A stretch of 64,000 bases of DNA from Blastopirellula retiformator. GTDB taxonomy: Bacteria; Planctomycetota; Planctomycetia; Pirellulales; Pirellulaceae. The first letter of the stretch is position 1; each line of letters begins with the position of its first letter. The stretch is taken from NCBI RefSeq assembly GCF_007859755.1, contig NZ_SJPF01000005.1, positions 248,001 through 312,000 of the forward strand, in the 5' to 3' direction. Shown here in pieces: positions 49,997-59,426 of this stretch. The translations under genes were made by a program, and so were the position numbers. The notes beneath the pieces are model-generated. The model did not search any database, was not told where the DNA came from, and saw nothing but the letters and a program-made list of their open reading frames with translations.

Positions 49997-50145
49997 CAGT
50001 CCGTTGATTTTCTCGACGGACTGCGTGATCGCACGGATGCGATCCCAAAATAACGACGTAAGTCGTTATTTTGCGAGCCGCGAAGAGCTATGCTCTGAGC
50101 CTGGCGAGGTTGAAAAATGCCACGAGGGCATTTTTCAACAGGCAG
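49997..50145 (+). repeat. MITE-like element family 1, copy C
   Basis: 149 bp, flanked by CTAG on both sides (49993-49996, 50146-50149). It lies between tRNA-Gly and putA, which face each other. The right CTAG contains the TAG stop of putA. Five hairpins in order: GCAGTCCGT-type stem, GATCGCA/TGCGATC, an 11-bp stem with GTAA loop, AGAGC/GCTCT, and a 13-bp stem near the end. Confidence 0.92.
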
Positions 50146-53100
50146 CTAGGCGTGATCCTCTGGCAATTGGATGATCTGCCCGTACCGGTGCAGGGTGCGG
50201 GTGATCGCCTGTTCTCGCAGCCAATAGCGTAGCTCGACATAGCCATTGGCGGTCAACGGCGCGTCGATCCAATTGAGGCCTGCCTCGTGCATGGCCGCGA
50301 GGACCGTGTCATTCACTTCGCCAACGGTTCGGAGGAACTCGAAACGCTGACCCTCTCGCGATAGGCGGGCGATGAAGTCGGCGTCCGGCTCCTGCGAAGC
50401 GATGCTGATTTCGAGCGGCGCGCCGGTAATCTGTGCGGCCAGCTTGGCCCGCGCAATGGTCGCTTCGTCCTCCGATGGCAATCGCAGTAGTACGCCGCCG
50501 GCCGGGCGATAGCGAAAGACGTTGCTTTCGCTTTCCAGGTGCGACGGATCGTGCTCCTGGGAGAAATACTCGTCCCACGCAGTTTGGTAGCTCGTCTCGA
50601 CGATGGCGAGCGGCGTATCCGTCTGCTCGTCCGACCAGCGGGCGAACAGGGAAACATAGTTAGGGCCGCCCGCTTTGCTGCCGGGGCCGATCGACGACTT
50701 CTTCCAACCGCCAAACGGCTGACGCTGCACAATCGCGCCGGTCGTGGGGCGATTGACGTAGAGGTTGCCAGCCTGAACCGACTCGGTCCATTGCTCTTGT
50801 TCGCGCCGGTCGAGCGTATGGATGCCGGCGGTCAGGCCAAAGTCGACATCGTTTTGCCAGGCAATCGCCTGGTCGAGGTTCTCCGCCCGCATCAATCCCA
50901 AGACGGGGCCAAAGCACTCGGTCTTATGAAACCACGATCCCGGCTTCACGCCCAGCCGAATCCCCGGTGACCACAAGCAGGGATCGTCGGCCGACGGTTG
51001 GGGCCGCAGCAGCCAACTCTCTCCCACTTCAAGTTGCGTTAGCGCTCGCAACAGGTTCGGTTCCGGCTCGCGGATGACCGGCGTCACAACGCTGGTCCGG
51101 TCGGTGCTGGGGCCGACCTGCAGCGAGGCGGCGGCGTCAAGCAGCTGCCGCTGGAAGATCGGATCGTCGTAAACTTCCGCTTCAATGATCGCCAGGCTGG
51201 CGGCGCTGCACTTTTGCCCGGCATGGCGAAAGGCCGACTGCACCAGGTCTTTGACCGCCAGTTCGCGATCGGCCTGGGCGGTAATCACCAGCGCGTTCTT
51301 GCCGCTCGTTTCGGCATACAGCCGCAGCGAGGGACGCCATGATTGGAACATCCGGGCCGTTTGGTAGGCGCCGGTCAGCACGACGGCGCTCACGCGCGGG
51401 TCGGTGATCAGCCGCTTGCCCGTTTCGCCATCGGCACACGGATAGAACTGCAGCACGTCGCGGGGAACGCCAGCTTCCCAAAGCTGCTGCACCAATCGCC
51501 AAGCGATATCGGTCGTCTCGGGCGCCGGCTTCAGCAGCACCGCGTTGCCGGCCATCAGCGCCGCCAACACGCCCCCGCACGGAATCGCATAGGGGAAGTT
51601 CCATGGCGGCGTGATCACGACGACTCCCAGCGCTTGGCTGGCGATGCCAGGATGTTGCGGAAAATGTTCGGCATAATAGCGAGCGAAGTCGATCGCTTCG
51701 GAGACTTCGGCGTCGGCCTCGGCAATCGCTTTCTTGGCGGTCTGCTGCATTTCGGCGATCGACTCGAAGCGATGCTCCTGCATCACTTCCGCCGCATGAC
51801 GCAAAATCTCGGCACGATGCGAAATCGATTCAGCTGACCAACGGGCGCCGGCGGCGACCGCCGTTTCGAGCGTCGCGTCTAAATCTTCCGCCTCCGGCGG
51901 CAGCGCCGGCGACCAGTTGGCGATCGCCTCGTCAAGCTGCGTGCGGGTTGCAAGTTGCGTCCAGTCGCTATCGGCCTGATTCATGAAGTGGGCGGCGCGA
52001 TTGGGATCGGGGCAGGGGAGTTGGCGTCGCGACAAACTGGTGACATCACGGCGATGCTCCCAACCTTCGCGGAACCGCCGCTCTTGCTCTTTCCACGCAG
52101 CGGAATCCGGCGTCAGGCCGAACAAATCGTGCAGAAAGTTTTGCGGCGACGTGTTCTCGTCCAACCGCCGCACCAGGTAGGCCATCGCACTTTGGAAGTC
52201 CTTCTCTTGCACCGCCGGAGCGTAAAGGAGCAGCCCGCCTGCTTGCTCTTTCACGATCCGGGCCTGGTGATTGGCCATGCCTTCCAGCATTTCGATTTCG
52301 ACAGCGTCGCTAGTCCCAAGCTCTTCACGCAGCGTCAACGCGAGCGCCACGTCAAACAAGTTGTGCGATGCAACGCCAACCCGCAGCACCGCGGCATTCT
52401 CGGGCCGCACGCAGAACTCCATCATCCGGCGATAGTTGGCGTCGGTTTCGGCTTTGGTGCGATAGGGCGCCGAGTGCCAGCCGTGCAGCTCCGCTTCGAC
52501 ATCTTCCATCGCCATGTTGGCGCCTTTGACCAGGCGAACCTTGACCTGGGCGCCGCCGGCGGCAACTCGTTCTTGGGCCCATGCGGCCAATTCCTGCAGT
52601 GCGTTCCATGAGTCGGGAATGTAGGCCTGCAGCACGATGCCGGCCGAATAGTGCAGGAACTCCGGCTCCGCCAAGACTTGCTGAAACGCTTCGAGCGTCA
52701 GACGCAGATCGCGATATTCTTCCATGTCGAGATTGACGAATTTGCCATCTGGCGCCGCCGCGCGATAGATAACTCGCAGGCGGTCTTTGATCGCCGTCAA
52801 CGTCTGATCGTAGGCGGTCAAGTTGATCTGGCTGAAGACGGCCGAGATCTTGACCGACAAGTAGTTCACCTCGGGCTGCTGCAGATACTCGAGGGCAATC
52901 CGCAGACGATTCTGGGCTTCTTCCTCTCCCAAAACCGCTTCGCCCAGGTGATTGAGGTTGATCGAGAAACCTTGCGAGACGCGACCACGCACATACCGGC
53001 GCAGCTCGTCCATCTCGCCGTTCAGGATGACGTTGGACGAGTCGGCTCGCATCCGAGCGGCGATCAGCGGCATCACGATCTGCGGAGCGACGACGCTGGC

Positions 53101-53442
53101 GGCGCTGGCGATGCGCAGCAACATCCGATCAGTCCAGGAGAAGTACTGCGGCAACCCAAAGTCGCGCAAGAGACCCCGCCAACGCCGAGCCTGGATGTGC
53201 GGCTTGGCGCTGCGAAAGCTCTCGTCGACCATCGCCATGGTAAACGCCTTGCCGGCGGCGTCGTTCATCATGCGGGCAAGCTGTTGGCTTTGCTTTTTTT
53301 CGCCGCTCCGCATGCTCCGGTTTGCCGCGGAGAGCAAGCGTTTGGCCAATTCGACGGTTCGGTTGGCAATCGTCGAATTTAACATCTCATGACCCAAAGA
53401 TGACTCGCTGGGGGGGCTGTTGTGAAATTGTTCAACAATCAT
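50146..53442 (-). CDS. putA: Bifunctional proline dehydrogenase / pyrroline-5-carboxylate dehydrogenase
   Basis: 1098 residues. The proline dehydrogenase barrel comes first (RLVKGANMAMEDVEAEL and TDANYRRMMEFCV, about 300-345). The aldehyde dehydrogenase domain follows (WNFPYAIPCGGVLAALMAGN and SAFRHAGQKCSAASLAII, catalytic Cys in QKCSA near residue 747). A C-terminal extension (about 960-1098) makes it a type B-like PutA. It oxidises proline to glutamate using FAD and NAD. ATG at 53385 is an alternative start. It lacks an N-terminal DNA-binding domain, so regulation must come from elsewhere, perhaps the divergent PAS-AraC protein. Its stop is in the CTAG of a MITE-like element. Confidence 0.95.
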   Translation of the reverse strand: MIVEQFHNSPPSESSLGHEMLNSTIANRTVELAKRLLSAANRSMRSGEKKQSQQLARMMNDAAGKAFTMAMVDESFRSAKPHIQARRWRGLLRDFGLPQYFSWTDRMLLRIASAASVVAPQIVMPLIAARMRADSSNVILNGEMDELRRYVRGRVSQGFSINLNHLGEAVLGEEEAQNRLRIALEYLQQPEVNYLSVKISAVFSQINLTAYDQTLTAIKDRLRVIYRAAAPDGKFVNLDMEEYRDLRLTLEAFQQVLAEPEFLHYSAGIVLQAYIPDSWNALQELAAWAQERVAAGGAQVKVRLVKGANMAMEDVEAELHGWHSAPYRTKAETDANYRRMMEFCVRPENAAVLRVGVASHNLFDVALALTLREELGTSDAVEIEMLEGMANHQARIVKEQAGGLLLYAPAVQEKDFQSAMAYLVRRLDENTSPQNFLHDLFGLTPDSAAWKEQERRFREGWEHRRDVTSLSRRQLPCPDPNRAAHFMNQADSDWTQLATRTQLDEAIANWSPALPPEAEDLDATLETAVAAGARWSAESISHRAEILRHAAEVMQEHRFESIAEMQQTAKKAIAEADAEVSEAIDFARYYAEHFPQHPGIASQALGVVVITPPWNFPYAIPCGGVLAALMAGNAVLLKPAPETTDIAWRLVQQLWEAGVPRDVLQFYPCADGETGKRLITDPRVSAVVLTGAYQTARMFQSWRPSLRLYAETSGKNALVITAQADRELAVKDLVQSAFRHAGQKCSAASLAIIEAEVYDDPIFQRQLLDAAASLQVGPSTDRTSVVTPVIREPEPNLLRALTQLEVGESWLLRPQPSADDPCLWSPGIRLGVKPGSWFHKTECFGPVLGLMRAENLDQAIAWQNDVDFGLTAGIHTLDRREQEQWTESVQAGNLYVNRPTTGAIVQRQPFGGWKKSSIGPGSKAGGPNYVSLFARWSDEQTDTPLAIVETSYQTAWDEYFSQEHDPSHLESESNVFRYRPAGGVLLRLPSEDEATIARAKLAAQITGAPLEISIASQEPDADFIARLSREGQRFEFLRTVGEVNDTVLAAMHEAGLNWIDAPLTANGYVELRYWLREQAITRTLHRYGQIIQLPEDHA

Positions 53443-53606
53443 GTCGAAAATGTCATCACTGCAGGAGGGGGGGGGCGCGAAAAGCCGGTTTTTTACAATT
53501 CTAGGTCTCTTCGCGCGAACTGTCTTGCGATTACAATTTGTTGCTGTGCAGAAAAACTACAAAGGCGGTTCGGCGGAAAACCGTTAATTCGTGAAGGGGA
53601 CTAGCT

Positions 53607-54362
53607 TTGAATCGAGTTGCCTCGAGTTCGTCGCGGACCGAGATTTTTTCTGAATCGCCGGGTCTCGAGACGATGGAAACGTTGTTTCGCTCTTTGCCAA
53701 ACGTCTTGTTTTGTATCAAGGATCGCGACCGTCGTTACGTCGCCGCCAATGACGCGTTGGTCAATGCGACGCTCAAGAAGACGGTCAGCGACGTGCTCGG
53801 TCGCCGCGCCATCGAAGTCTTTCCAGAGATGTTGGCCGCCGGTTACGAGCAGCAGGATGACGAGGTCTTTGAACGGGGCGTCAACATCGAAGATCGTCTC
53901 GAGATGATCACCCGCGCCGACTGCGACGTCGGTTGGTTCGTCACGCACAAGGCGCCGATTCATTCACGAACCGGCGAAGTGATCGCGCTGGCGGCGATCT
54001 CGCGCGACTTGGAAATCCGCGCCGATGAAGGCCAAGAGTTGGGCGCCGTCAAAGAGGCGCTCGATACCCTGCATCGCGACTACAGCAAGCCGCTGCGGAT
54101 TGGCGAGCTGGCCGAACAGACGAAGATGTCGGCCAGTCAATTCGAACGCCGCATCAGCAAGATCACCGGCCTGTCGCCGCGTCAGCTGTTGACCAAGTTG
54201 CGGATCGACGCCGCCGCCAAACGGCTCCGTGAAACCGACTTGTCGGTTGGACAAATCGCGATCGATACCGGCTTTTATGATCAAGCGGCGCTCACACGCA
54301 AGTTCCGCGAAGTGACCGGGCTGACCCCGGCCCGCTATCGTCAGGCAACCAGCTCGCTATAA
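53607..54362 (+). CDS. PAS-domain AraC-family transcriptional regulator
   Basis: 251 residues. A PAS domain (about 22-130, LPNVLFCIKDRDRRYVAAND, DVGWFVTHKAPIHSR) precedes a two-HTH AraC domain (about 150-251, LAEQTKMSASQFERRISK, IAIDTGFYDQAALTRKFR, GLTPARYRQ). TTG at 53607 follows a gaaggg ribosome site; an ATG at 53673 is an alternative. It is divergent from putA across about 165 bp, so it is a good candidate for a proline-degradation regulator. It overlaps the facing gene by 6 bp at the stop codons. Confidence 0.88.
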   Translation: MNRVASSSSRTEIFSESPGLETMETLFRSLPNVLFCIKDRDRRYVAANDALVNATLKKTVSDVLGRRAIEVFPEMLAAGYEQQDDEVFERGVNIEDRLEMITRADCDVGWFVTHKAPIHSRTGEVIALAAISRDLEIRADEGQELGAVKEALDTLHRDYSKPLRIGELAEQTKMSASQFERRISKITGLSPRQLLTKLRIDAAAKRLRETDLSVGQIAIDTGFYDQAALTRKFREVTGLTPARYRQATSSL

Positions 54363-55445
54363 GCGGGCGGGCGGTTTGCCGGTGTCGAGAAACCCGTGGA
54401 GCCACGCTTCGTAGGGCGCTGGATCAAGACCCTGCTCGGCGACCCATGCGTCGTCGTAGTAGGTCGTCAGGTAGCGTTCGCCGCCATCGCAGATCAGCGT
54501 GACGACGCTGCCTGATTCGCCGCGCTCGATCATCTGGGCGACGATCTGCATGGTCGCCCAGAAGTTGGTGCCGGTCGAACCGCCGCACTTGCGATCGAGC
54601 AGGCATTCCAGCAGCCGGATCGAGGCCAGTGACGCGGCGTCGTCAACTTTGATCATCTTGTCGACGACGGTCGGTAGGAACGAGGCTTCGACCCGCGGAC
54701 GCCCGATCCCTTCGATCCGCGACGGCTTGCTCGAGGTCACACTGCGGTCGCCAGTTTGATAGAAGTCGTAGAAGACCGAGTTCTCGGGGTCGGCGACGCA
54801 GAGCTGCGTCGAAAGCTTCTGGTAGCGGATGTAGCGTCCGATCGTTGCCGACGTGCCGCCGGTTCCGGCCGAGACGACGACCCACTTGGGCACCGGATCC
54901 GCTTCCAGTTCCATCTGCCGGAACATCGATTCGGCGATGTTGTTGTTGGCCCGCCAGTCGGTGGCCCGCTCGGCGAAGGTGAACTGATCCATGTAGTGTC
55001 CGCCGATCTCCTTGGCGATTCGCTCAGCGTGCGAATAGATGTCGCCGCCGTCGACCAGGTGGCAGATCCCGTCGAGGAACTCGATCTTCTTGATCTTCTC
55101 GCGCGACGTGTTGGCCGGGATGACCGTGTGAAACGGCAGGTCCAGCAACTGGGCGAAATAGGCTTCGCTGATCGCGGTGCTGCCGGAAGAGGCCTCGACG
55201 ATCGGCGTCCCTTCTCGAATCCAGCCGTTGCAGATTCCGTACAAAAACAGCGATCGGGCCAGCCGGTGTTTCAAGCTGCCGGAAGGATGGATCGACTCGT
55301 CCTTCAGGTAGATCGAAATGTTCGGCAACTGCAGGCAAGGAACTTGGATCAGATGGGTGTCGGCAGAGCGGTTGAAGTCGCGATCGATCGCAGAGATCGC
55401 ACGATCTACCCAGGCGGTGGTCATCGGCGGAACGCTATTGGTCAA
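54357..55445 (-). CDS. PLP-dependent cysteine synthase-like protein (Cds1-like)
   Basis: 362 residues of the cysteine synthase fold: SIHPSGSLKHRLAR (PLP lysine Lys59), EASSGSTAIS, a phosphate-binding SAGTGGTSATIG and CGGSTGTNFWA. The sequence around the lysine and the size match the Cds1 class of L-cysteine desulfhydrases. It may release sulphide from cysteine, or act as a synthase; which is not decided by sequence alone. It overlaps the 3' end of the AraC-type gene. Confidence 0.85.
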   Translation of the reverse strand: MTNSVPPMTTAWVDRAISAIDRDFNRSADTHLIQVPCLQLPNISIYLKDESIHPSGSLKHRLARSLFLYGICNGWIREGTPIVEASSGSTAISEAYFAQLLDLPFHTVIPANTSREKIKKIEFLDGICHLVDGGDIYSHAERIAKEIGGHYMDQFTFAERATDWRANNNIAESMFRQMELEADPVPKWVVVSAGTGGTSATIGRYIRYQKLSTQLCVADPENSVFYDFYQTGDRSVTSSKPSRIEGIGRPRVEASFLPTVVDKMIKVDDAASLASIRLLECLLDRKCGGSTGTNFWATMQIVAQMIERGESGSVVTLICDGGERYLTTYYDDAWVAEQGLDPAPYEAWLHGFLDTGKPPARL

Positions 55446-55592
55446 AGTGGTTTACGAAGCGGAATCTAGGACTGTCCCACTCGCAGTCTAGTTCGCCACC
55501 GGGCGATTGCGAAAGGAGGTTTTCCGCCAAATGCCCGATTACTTTGTTCGTTAAATCGAGAAAATTGCCGACAGGCAGTCTGGCGCTGCGCT

Positions 55593-56018
55593 TCAGGAGA
55601 ACATCTGGTAGTCGCCGGTCGGCTCGAACGCATTTTGAATGTGGTCGATCGTCGGCTGACGCTGATCGTCGGGCCAAGTGATCGCTACGACATCGAAGCG
55701 GGCTTTGCATTCCAGTAGGTTGTGACGGCGGAGATAGCTGAGCCCAAGTCGGGTCAGCTTCGCCTGTTTTACGGCATCGACCGCGTCGGCCGGATGGGCG
55801 GAGTCGCTGGTCGTGCGGGTCTTCACTTCGACAAAGACGACCGTGCGGCCATCGACGGCGACAATGTCGATCTCTCCCAGCTTCGAGCGATCGCTGCGGG
55901 CGATGATCTTGTAGCCGAGTCGCCGTAAAAAGCGAGCGGCGGCCGCTTCGCCGCGAGCGCCAAGCGACTGTGGCTTGCGCCATTGAGATAGCCAGCGAAA
56001 CAGCATCAGGGGACTCAC
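55593..56018 (-). CDS. yraN: YraN/UPF0102 family protein
   Basis: 141 residues, GTG start. The UPF0102 endonuclease-like core is present: GARGEAAAARFLRRLGYKII, then LGEIDIVAVDGRTVVFVEVK (catalytic-type Glu/Asp/Glu-x-Lys), and ending RFDVVAITWP. A role in DNA repair or recombination is assumed from the restriction endonuclease-like fold. It follows the terminator of the rplS operon, so it is separately expressed. Confidence 0.88.
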   Translation of the reverse strand: MSPLMLFRWLSQWRKPQSLGARGEAAAARFLRRLGYKIIARSDRSKLGEIDIVAVDGRTVVFVEVKTRTTSDSAHPADAVDAVKQAKLTRLGLSYLRRHNLLECKARFDVVAITWPDDQRQPTIDHIQNAFEPTGDYQMFS

Positions 56019-56106
56019 ATCGTATGGATCTGGACGAACGGGTCGGCTTGATTATGGCGTGGCGAGCAAGAGAAAGCACGCAAAAACAGTGTACGGTCCG
56101 CGCATG

Positions 56107-56140
56107 CAAAAACCGCTCGGCCCAAATTGGACCGAGCGGT
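56107..56140 (-). terminator. Terminator of the ffh-rplS cluster
   Basis: On the minus strand an ACCGCTCGG/CCGAGCGGT stem is followed by TTTTT, 31 bp after the rplS stop. Confidence 0.82.
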
Positions 56141-56171
56141 CTTGAATCAAATCGCTGGAGTGGACCGGAGC

Positions 56172-56522
56172 TTAGGCGCGGCGTTCGGCCAGGCGGGTCG
56201 CCTTACCAACGCGATCGCGCAGGTAGTACAGCTTCGCACGGCGGACGACCGACTTGCGGGTTGAGACGATCTTGTCGACCTTGGGGCTGTGGATCGGAAA
56301 CTTCTTTTCGACCCCTTCGCCGCCGACGATCCGGCGAACCGTGAACATCTCACGGGTGCCGCTGCCGCTACGGGCGATCACGGTTCCGGTGTAAACCTGG
56401 ATCCGTTCTTTGTTGCCTTCGAGAATCTTGGTGTGGACATCGACGGTGTCGCCGATTTCGAACTCGTCGACATCCGCCTTCTTGAAGGGGGCTTCGACCT
56501 TGTTCATCAGTTCTTGGCTCAT
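56172..56522 (-). CDS. rplS: Large ribosomal subunit protein bL19
   Basis: 116 residues with the L19 signature: FEIGDTVDVHTKILEGNKER, VIARSGSGTREMFTVRRI, GVEKKFPIHSPKVDKI and RRAKLYYLRDRVGKATRL. A 30S-50S interface protein. It is the last gene of the cluster, 21 bp after trmD. Confidence 0.97.
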   Translation of the reverse strand: MSQELMNKVEAPFKKADVDEFEIGDTVDVHTKILEGNKERIQVYTGTVIARSGSGTREMFTVRRIVGGEGVEKKFPIHSPKVDKIVSTRKSVVRRAKLYYLRDRVGKATRLAERRA

Positions 56523-56543
56523 AGTAACTTTCCTTTCCAGCGA

Positions 56544-57251
56544 TTATTCGTCTTCTGACTCGCCTTGGCGATCGAGTAAATCGGCTCGCCGCCGTTGTGT
56601 ACGTTCGATGCTTTGTTTTTTTCGCCAGGCGGCGATCTGGGCATGATCGCCGCTTAGCAGGACGTCTGGCGCCGCGAGGCCGCGATAGACGCGTGGTCGC
56701 GTGTATTGCGGAAACTCCAGCAGCCGGTTGCCCGAGCTAAAGCTGTCGTCGACGCTGCTCGTCTCGTCTCCCAGGACCCCTGGGATGAGCCGGATCACCG
56801 CGTCGATGATCGCCATTGCGGCGACTTCGCCCCCGTTCAGGACATAGTCGCCAAGCGAGATCTCCTCTGGCTCCAGGAGATCGCTAACCCGTTGGTCGAA
56901 CCCTTCGTAGCGGCCGCATAGCAGCAGCAGTCGCTTCTCTTGGCTCAACTCTTCGACCAGCCGCTGATCGAGCCGCCTTCCTTGAGGCGTCAGCATGATC
57001 AAGCGACCCGGCTGAACTCCTTCACACTGAACCGCTTCGACGCACTCGACGACCGGTTCGGCTCGAATCACCATTCCCGCGCCGCCGCCGAAAGGTCGGT
57101 CATCGACGCGATTGTGCTTGTCGTTGGCCCATTTCCGCATGTCATGCGGATGGACCTCGACCAGGTCTCCTTCGATCGCCTTCGCCAGCAGGCTTTGGCC
57201 CAGGTAACTGGCGAAGATCTCAGGAAACAGAGTCAGGACGTCGAAACGCAT
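56544..57251 (-). CDS. trmD: tRNA (guanine-N1)-methyltransferase TrmD
   Basis: 235 residues with MRFDVLTLFPEIFASYL, FGGGAGMVIRAEP, LLLLCGRYEGFDQRV and ISLGDYVLNGGEVAAM, all typical of the trefoil-knot TrmD. It makes m1G37 in tRNAs, preventing frameshifting. It follows rpsP by 6 bp. Confidence 0.97.
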   Translation of the reverse strand: MRFDVLTLFPEIFASYLGQSLLAKAIEGDLVEVHPHDMRKWANDKHNRVDDRPFGGGAGMVIRAEPVVECVEAVQCEGVQPGRLIMLTPQGRRLDQRLVEELSQEKRLLLLCGRYEGFDQRVSDLLEPEEISLGDYVLNGGEVAAMAIIDAVIRLIPGVLGDETSSVDDSFSSGNRLLEFPQYTRPRVYRGLAAPDVLLSGDHAQIAAWRKKQSIERTQRRRADLLDRQGESEDE

Positions 57252-57257
57252 GGCGAA

Positions 57258-57701
57258 TTACTCGCCGCCTTCTTCCTTGGCCGGTTCTTCGGCCGGAGCT
57301 TCCGCCGACGCTTCGGCAGCTTCCCCTTCGGCGGGCGCTTCTTCAGCAGCCGGAGCTTCCGGAGCCTTTTCGGTGATCTCGACCTTCGGCGGCACGAACT
57401 TGGCCGTGGCCTGCAGCTTTTCGAGAGCAGCGGATTGGGCGTCGACGTGCGTTCCGTCGGTGCCGTACTTACGGATCAAGACGGCGACTTTCGGCGACGC
57501 TTGGGCGCCAACACCCAGCCAATAGTCGACCCGTTCGCGCTTCAGCACGACGCGGGCGTCTTTTTCCGAAACGAACGGATCGTAGGTGCCTAGATACTCG
57601 ATCGCCTTACCATCGCGGGGCGAACGGGCATCCATGGCGCAGATCCGGTAAAACGGGCGGTGGGTTCGACCCATCCGCTTCATGCGAATTCGTACTGCCA
57701 C
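57258..57701 (-). CDS. rpsP: Small ribosomal subunit protein bS16 with extended C-terminus
   Basis: 147 residues; the normal S16 is about 80-90. The core (MAVRIRMKRMGRTHRPFYRI to about residue 85) is standard. The rest (about 95-147) is an Ala/Glu/Pro-rich acidic tail (APEAPAAEEAPAEGEAAEAS). The extension is probably disordered and lineage-specific. It lies 56 bp after ffh. Confidence 0.95.
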   Translation of the reverse strand: MAVRIRMKRMGRTHRPFYRICAMDARSPRDGKAIEYLGTYDPFVSEKDARVVLKRERVDYWLGVGAQASPKVAVLIRKYGTDGTHVDAQSAALEKLQATAKFVPPKVEITEKAPEAPAAEEAPAEGEAAEASAEAPAEEPAKEEGGE

Positions 57702-57757
57702 GAACGATTACTCCTGTGCAATTGCGAATTGATTCAAGTGTGTATTGAAAATGACTT

Positions 57758-59203
57758 CTAGCGTTTTTTTCGTTTGCGGAGCGCCTTGGAGCGTTCCTTC
57801 TTTTGGGCGGCGCGCTCTTTCGTGCTCAGGCGTTTGCCGGTGCCGACCTTGTTTTTCTTCATCTTGCCGGTCGGATCCATCAGGTCGCCCCGCTGCATCT
57901 TGCCCATCAGCTCGGATGGCGAAGCCCCCTTCATCATCGACGACATCGCATCAAACTGCTTTAGCAGGTTGCTGACGTCTTGCGGCGATTTGCCGCAACC
58001 GGTCGCGATCCGTTGGCGACGCTGCGGGTTGATGACCTTGGGGTTGCGGCGTTCCTCGGGGGTCATCGCGTCGATAATGCCCCGCAGCCCCCGCATCTCT
58101 TTCTCGTGATCGGAATTTTGCAGCATGCCGGCCATTTCGCCAAAGCCAGGCATCAAGCCGAGCATCTTGGTCATCAGGCCGGGCCGCATGATTTGTTCGA
58201 GCTGGCGTTTGAAGTCGTCGAGGGTAAAGTTACCCTCCTCGAGCGCCTTCTGGGCCTTCATCGCCTCTTCCTGGTCGAACTCCCGCTGCGCGAGATCAAC
58301 CATCGAGAGAACGTCGCCCATACCGAGGATTCGGCCTGCCATGCGATCGGCGTAGAACGGCTCCAGTCCGTCCATGTGTTCGCTGACGCCGATAAATTTG
58401 ATCGGAACGCCGGTAACGTGTTTGACCGACAAGAGGGCGCCGCCGCGAGCGTCGCCGTCCAGCTTGGTCATGATCACGCCGTCCAGCTCCAGCGCGTCGT
58501 TAAACGCTTTGGCGCTGTTGACCGCGTCTTGGCCGGTCATGCCGTCGACCACCAGGAAGCATTGATCCGGAACGATCTTGCGATCGATCGTCTTCAACTG
58601 CTCCATCAGCTCTTCGTCAATCGCCAACCGGCCGGCGGTGTCGAGAATAACGACGCTGATGCCATTTTCGCGGGCGTACTTCACCGCGTTCTGGCAAACG
58701 GCGATCGGATCGGACGCGCCTTCTTCGCTGTAGACCTTGGCGCCGACGCTTTCGCCCACCACGTGCAATTGCTGCACGGCGGCGGGACGCTGCAAGTCAG
58801 CCGCGACCAGCAGGGCTTTTTTCCCTTCGGTGCCGATCAAGCGGGCCAGCTTGCCGCAGGTGGTCGTCTTACCGGCGCCCTGCAAGCCGCACATCATCAG
58901 GACGGTGACGTCCTTATCGAGACGCAGCGAGGGATCGACCGGGCCGAGCAATTCGATCAGTTGCTCGTGGACCACGCCGACAAGTTGTTGGTCGGGATTG
59001 AGCGATTTGAGAACTTGTTGTCCCAGCGCTTCTTCCGAAACGCGGGCCATAAAGTCCTGGACCACCGGGTAAGCGACATCCGCTTCGAGCAGCGCTTCTT
59101 CGACCATTTTCAGGCCGTCGCGCATATTCGCTTCCGACAGTTTTCCCTTGCCGCGCAGCGATTTCATCGCAGATCGGAGGTTGTCTTGCAGTGAAGCGAA
59201 CAT
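57758..59203 (-). CDS. ffh: Signal recognition particle protein Ffh
   Basis: From ATG 59203 the protein has 481 residues. NG domain with the P-loop GLQGAGKT (106-113), ILDTAGRLAID and TKLDGDARGGA; M domain with FKRQLEQIMRPGLMTKMLGL and a Met-rich part. A long basic C-terminus (TKERAAQKKERSKALRKRKK). It binds 4.5S RNA and targets membrane proteins. It is the first gene of the conserved cluster. Confidence 0.97.
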   Translation of the reverse strand: MFASLQDNLRSAMKSLRGKGKLSEANMRDGLKMVEEALLEADVAYPVVQDFMARVSEEALGQQVLKSLNPDQQLVGVVHEQLIELLGPVDPSLRLDKDVTVLMMCGLQGAGKTTTCGKLARLIGTEGKKALLVAADLQRPAAVQQLHVVGESVGAKVYSEEGASDPIAVCQNAVKYARENGISVVILDTAGRLAIDEELMEQLKTIDRKIVPDQCFLVVDGMTGQDAVNSAKAFNDALELDGVIMTKLDGDARGGALLSVKHVTGVPIKFIGVSEHMDGLEPFYADRMAGRILGMGDVLSMVDLAQREFDQEEAMKAQKALEEGNFTLDDFKRQLEQIMRPGLMTKMLGLMPGFGEMAGMLQNSDHEKEMRGLRGIIDAMTPEERRNPKVINPQRRQRIATGCGKSPQDVSNLLKQFDAMSSMMKGASPSELMGKMQRGDLMDPTGKMKKNKVGTGKRLSTKERAAQKKERSKALRKRKKR

Positions 59204-59355
59204 GACGGAACCAGACACGGACAAAGGAAATCGTCCCCCACCCAGCATGCGCAGGCGGGCTGAGACGAAACGCGTATCTTAGCAAAGCCTAGCTAGGTTT
59301 GTAAATTGGTCGCCCCCATGAATTTGGGCGCACCCGGCCGCACTCCAAGACCGCG

Positions 59356-59392
59356 CTAAAAGAAAGCCGCCGGGCGAAACGCGCCGGCGGCT
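59356..59392 (-). terminator. Terminator of the thioredoxin-NHL gene
   Basis: Perfect AGCCGCCGG/CCGGCGGCT stem (59365-59373, 59384-59392) with a T-rich minus-strand tail (TTCTTTTA). Lies 35 bp after the NHL gene stop. Confidence 0.75.
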
Positions 59393-59426
59393 CGATGAAT
59401 TGGCTAACTTGTTACTAGAAAGCAGT

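Noticed and set aside
55435-56109. Minus-strand open frame longer than yraN in another frame
   Set aside because: It shows Arg/Ser-rich shadow composition, whereas yraN in the overlapping frame has conserved motifs.
57980-59194. Long plus-strand open frame (404 codons)
   Set aside because: Antisense to ffh, an unmistakable gene.
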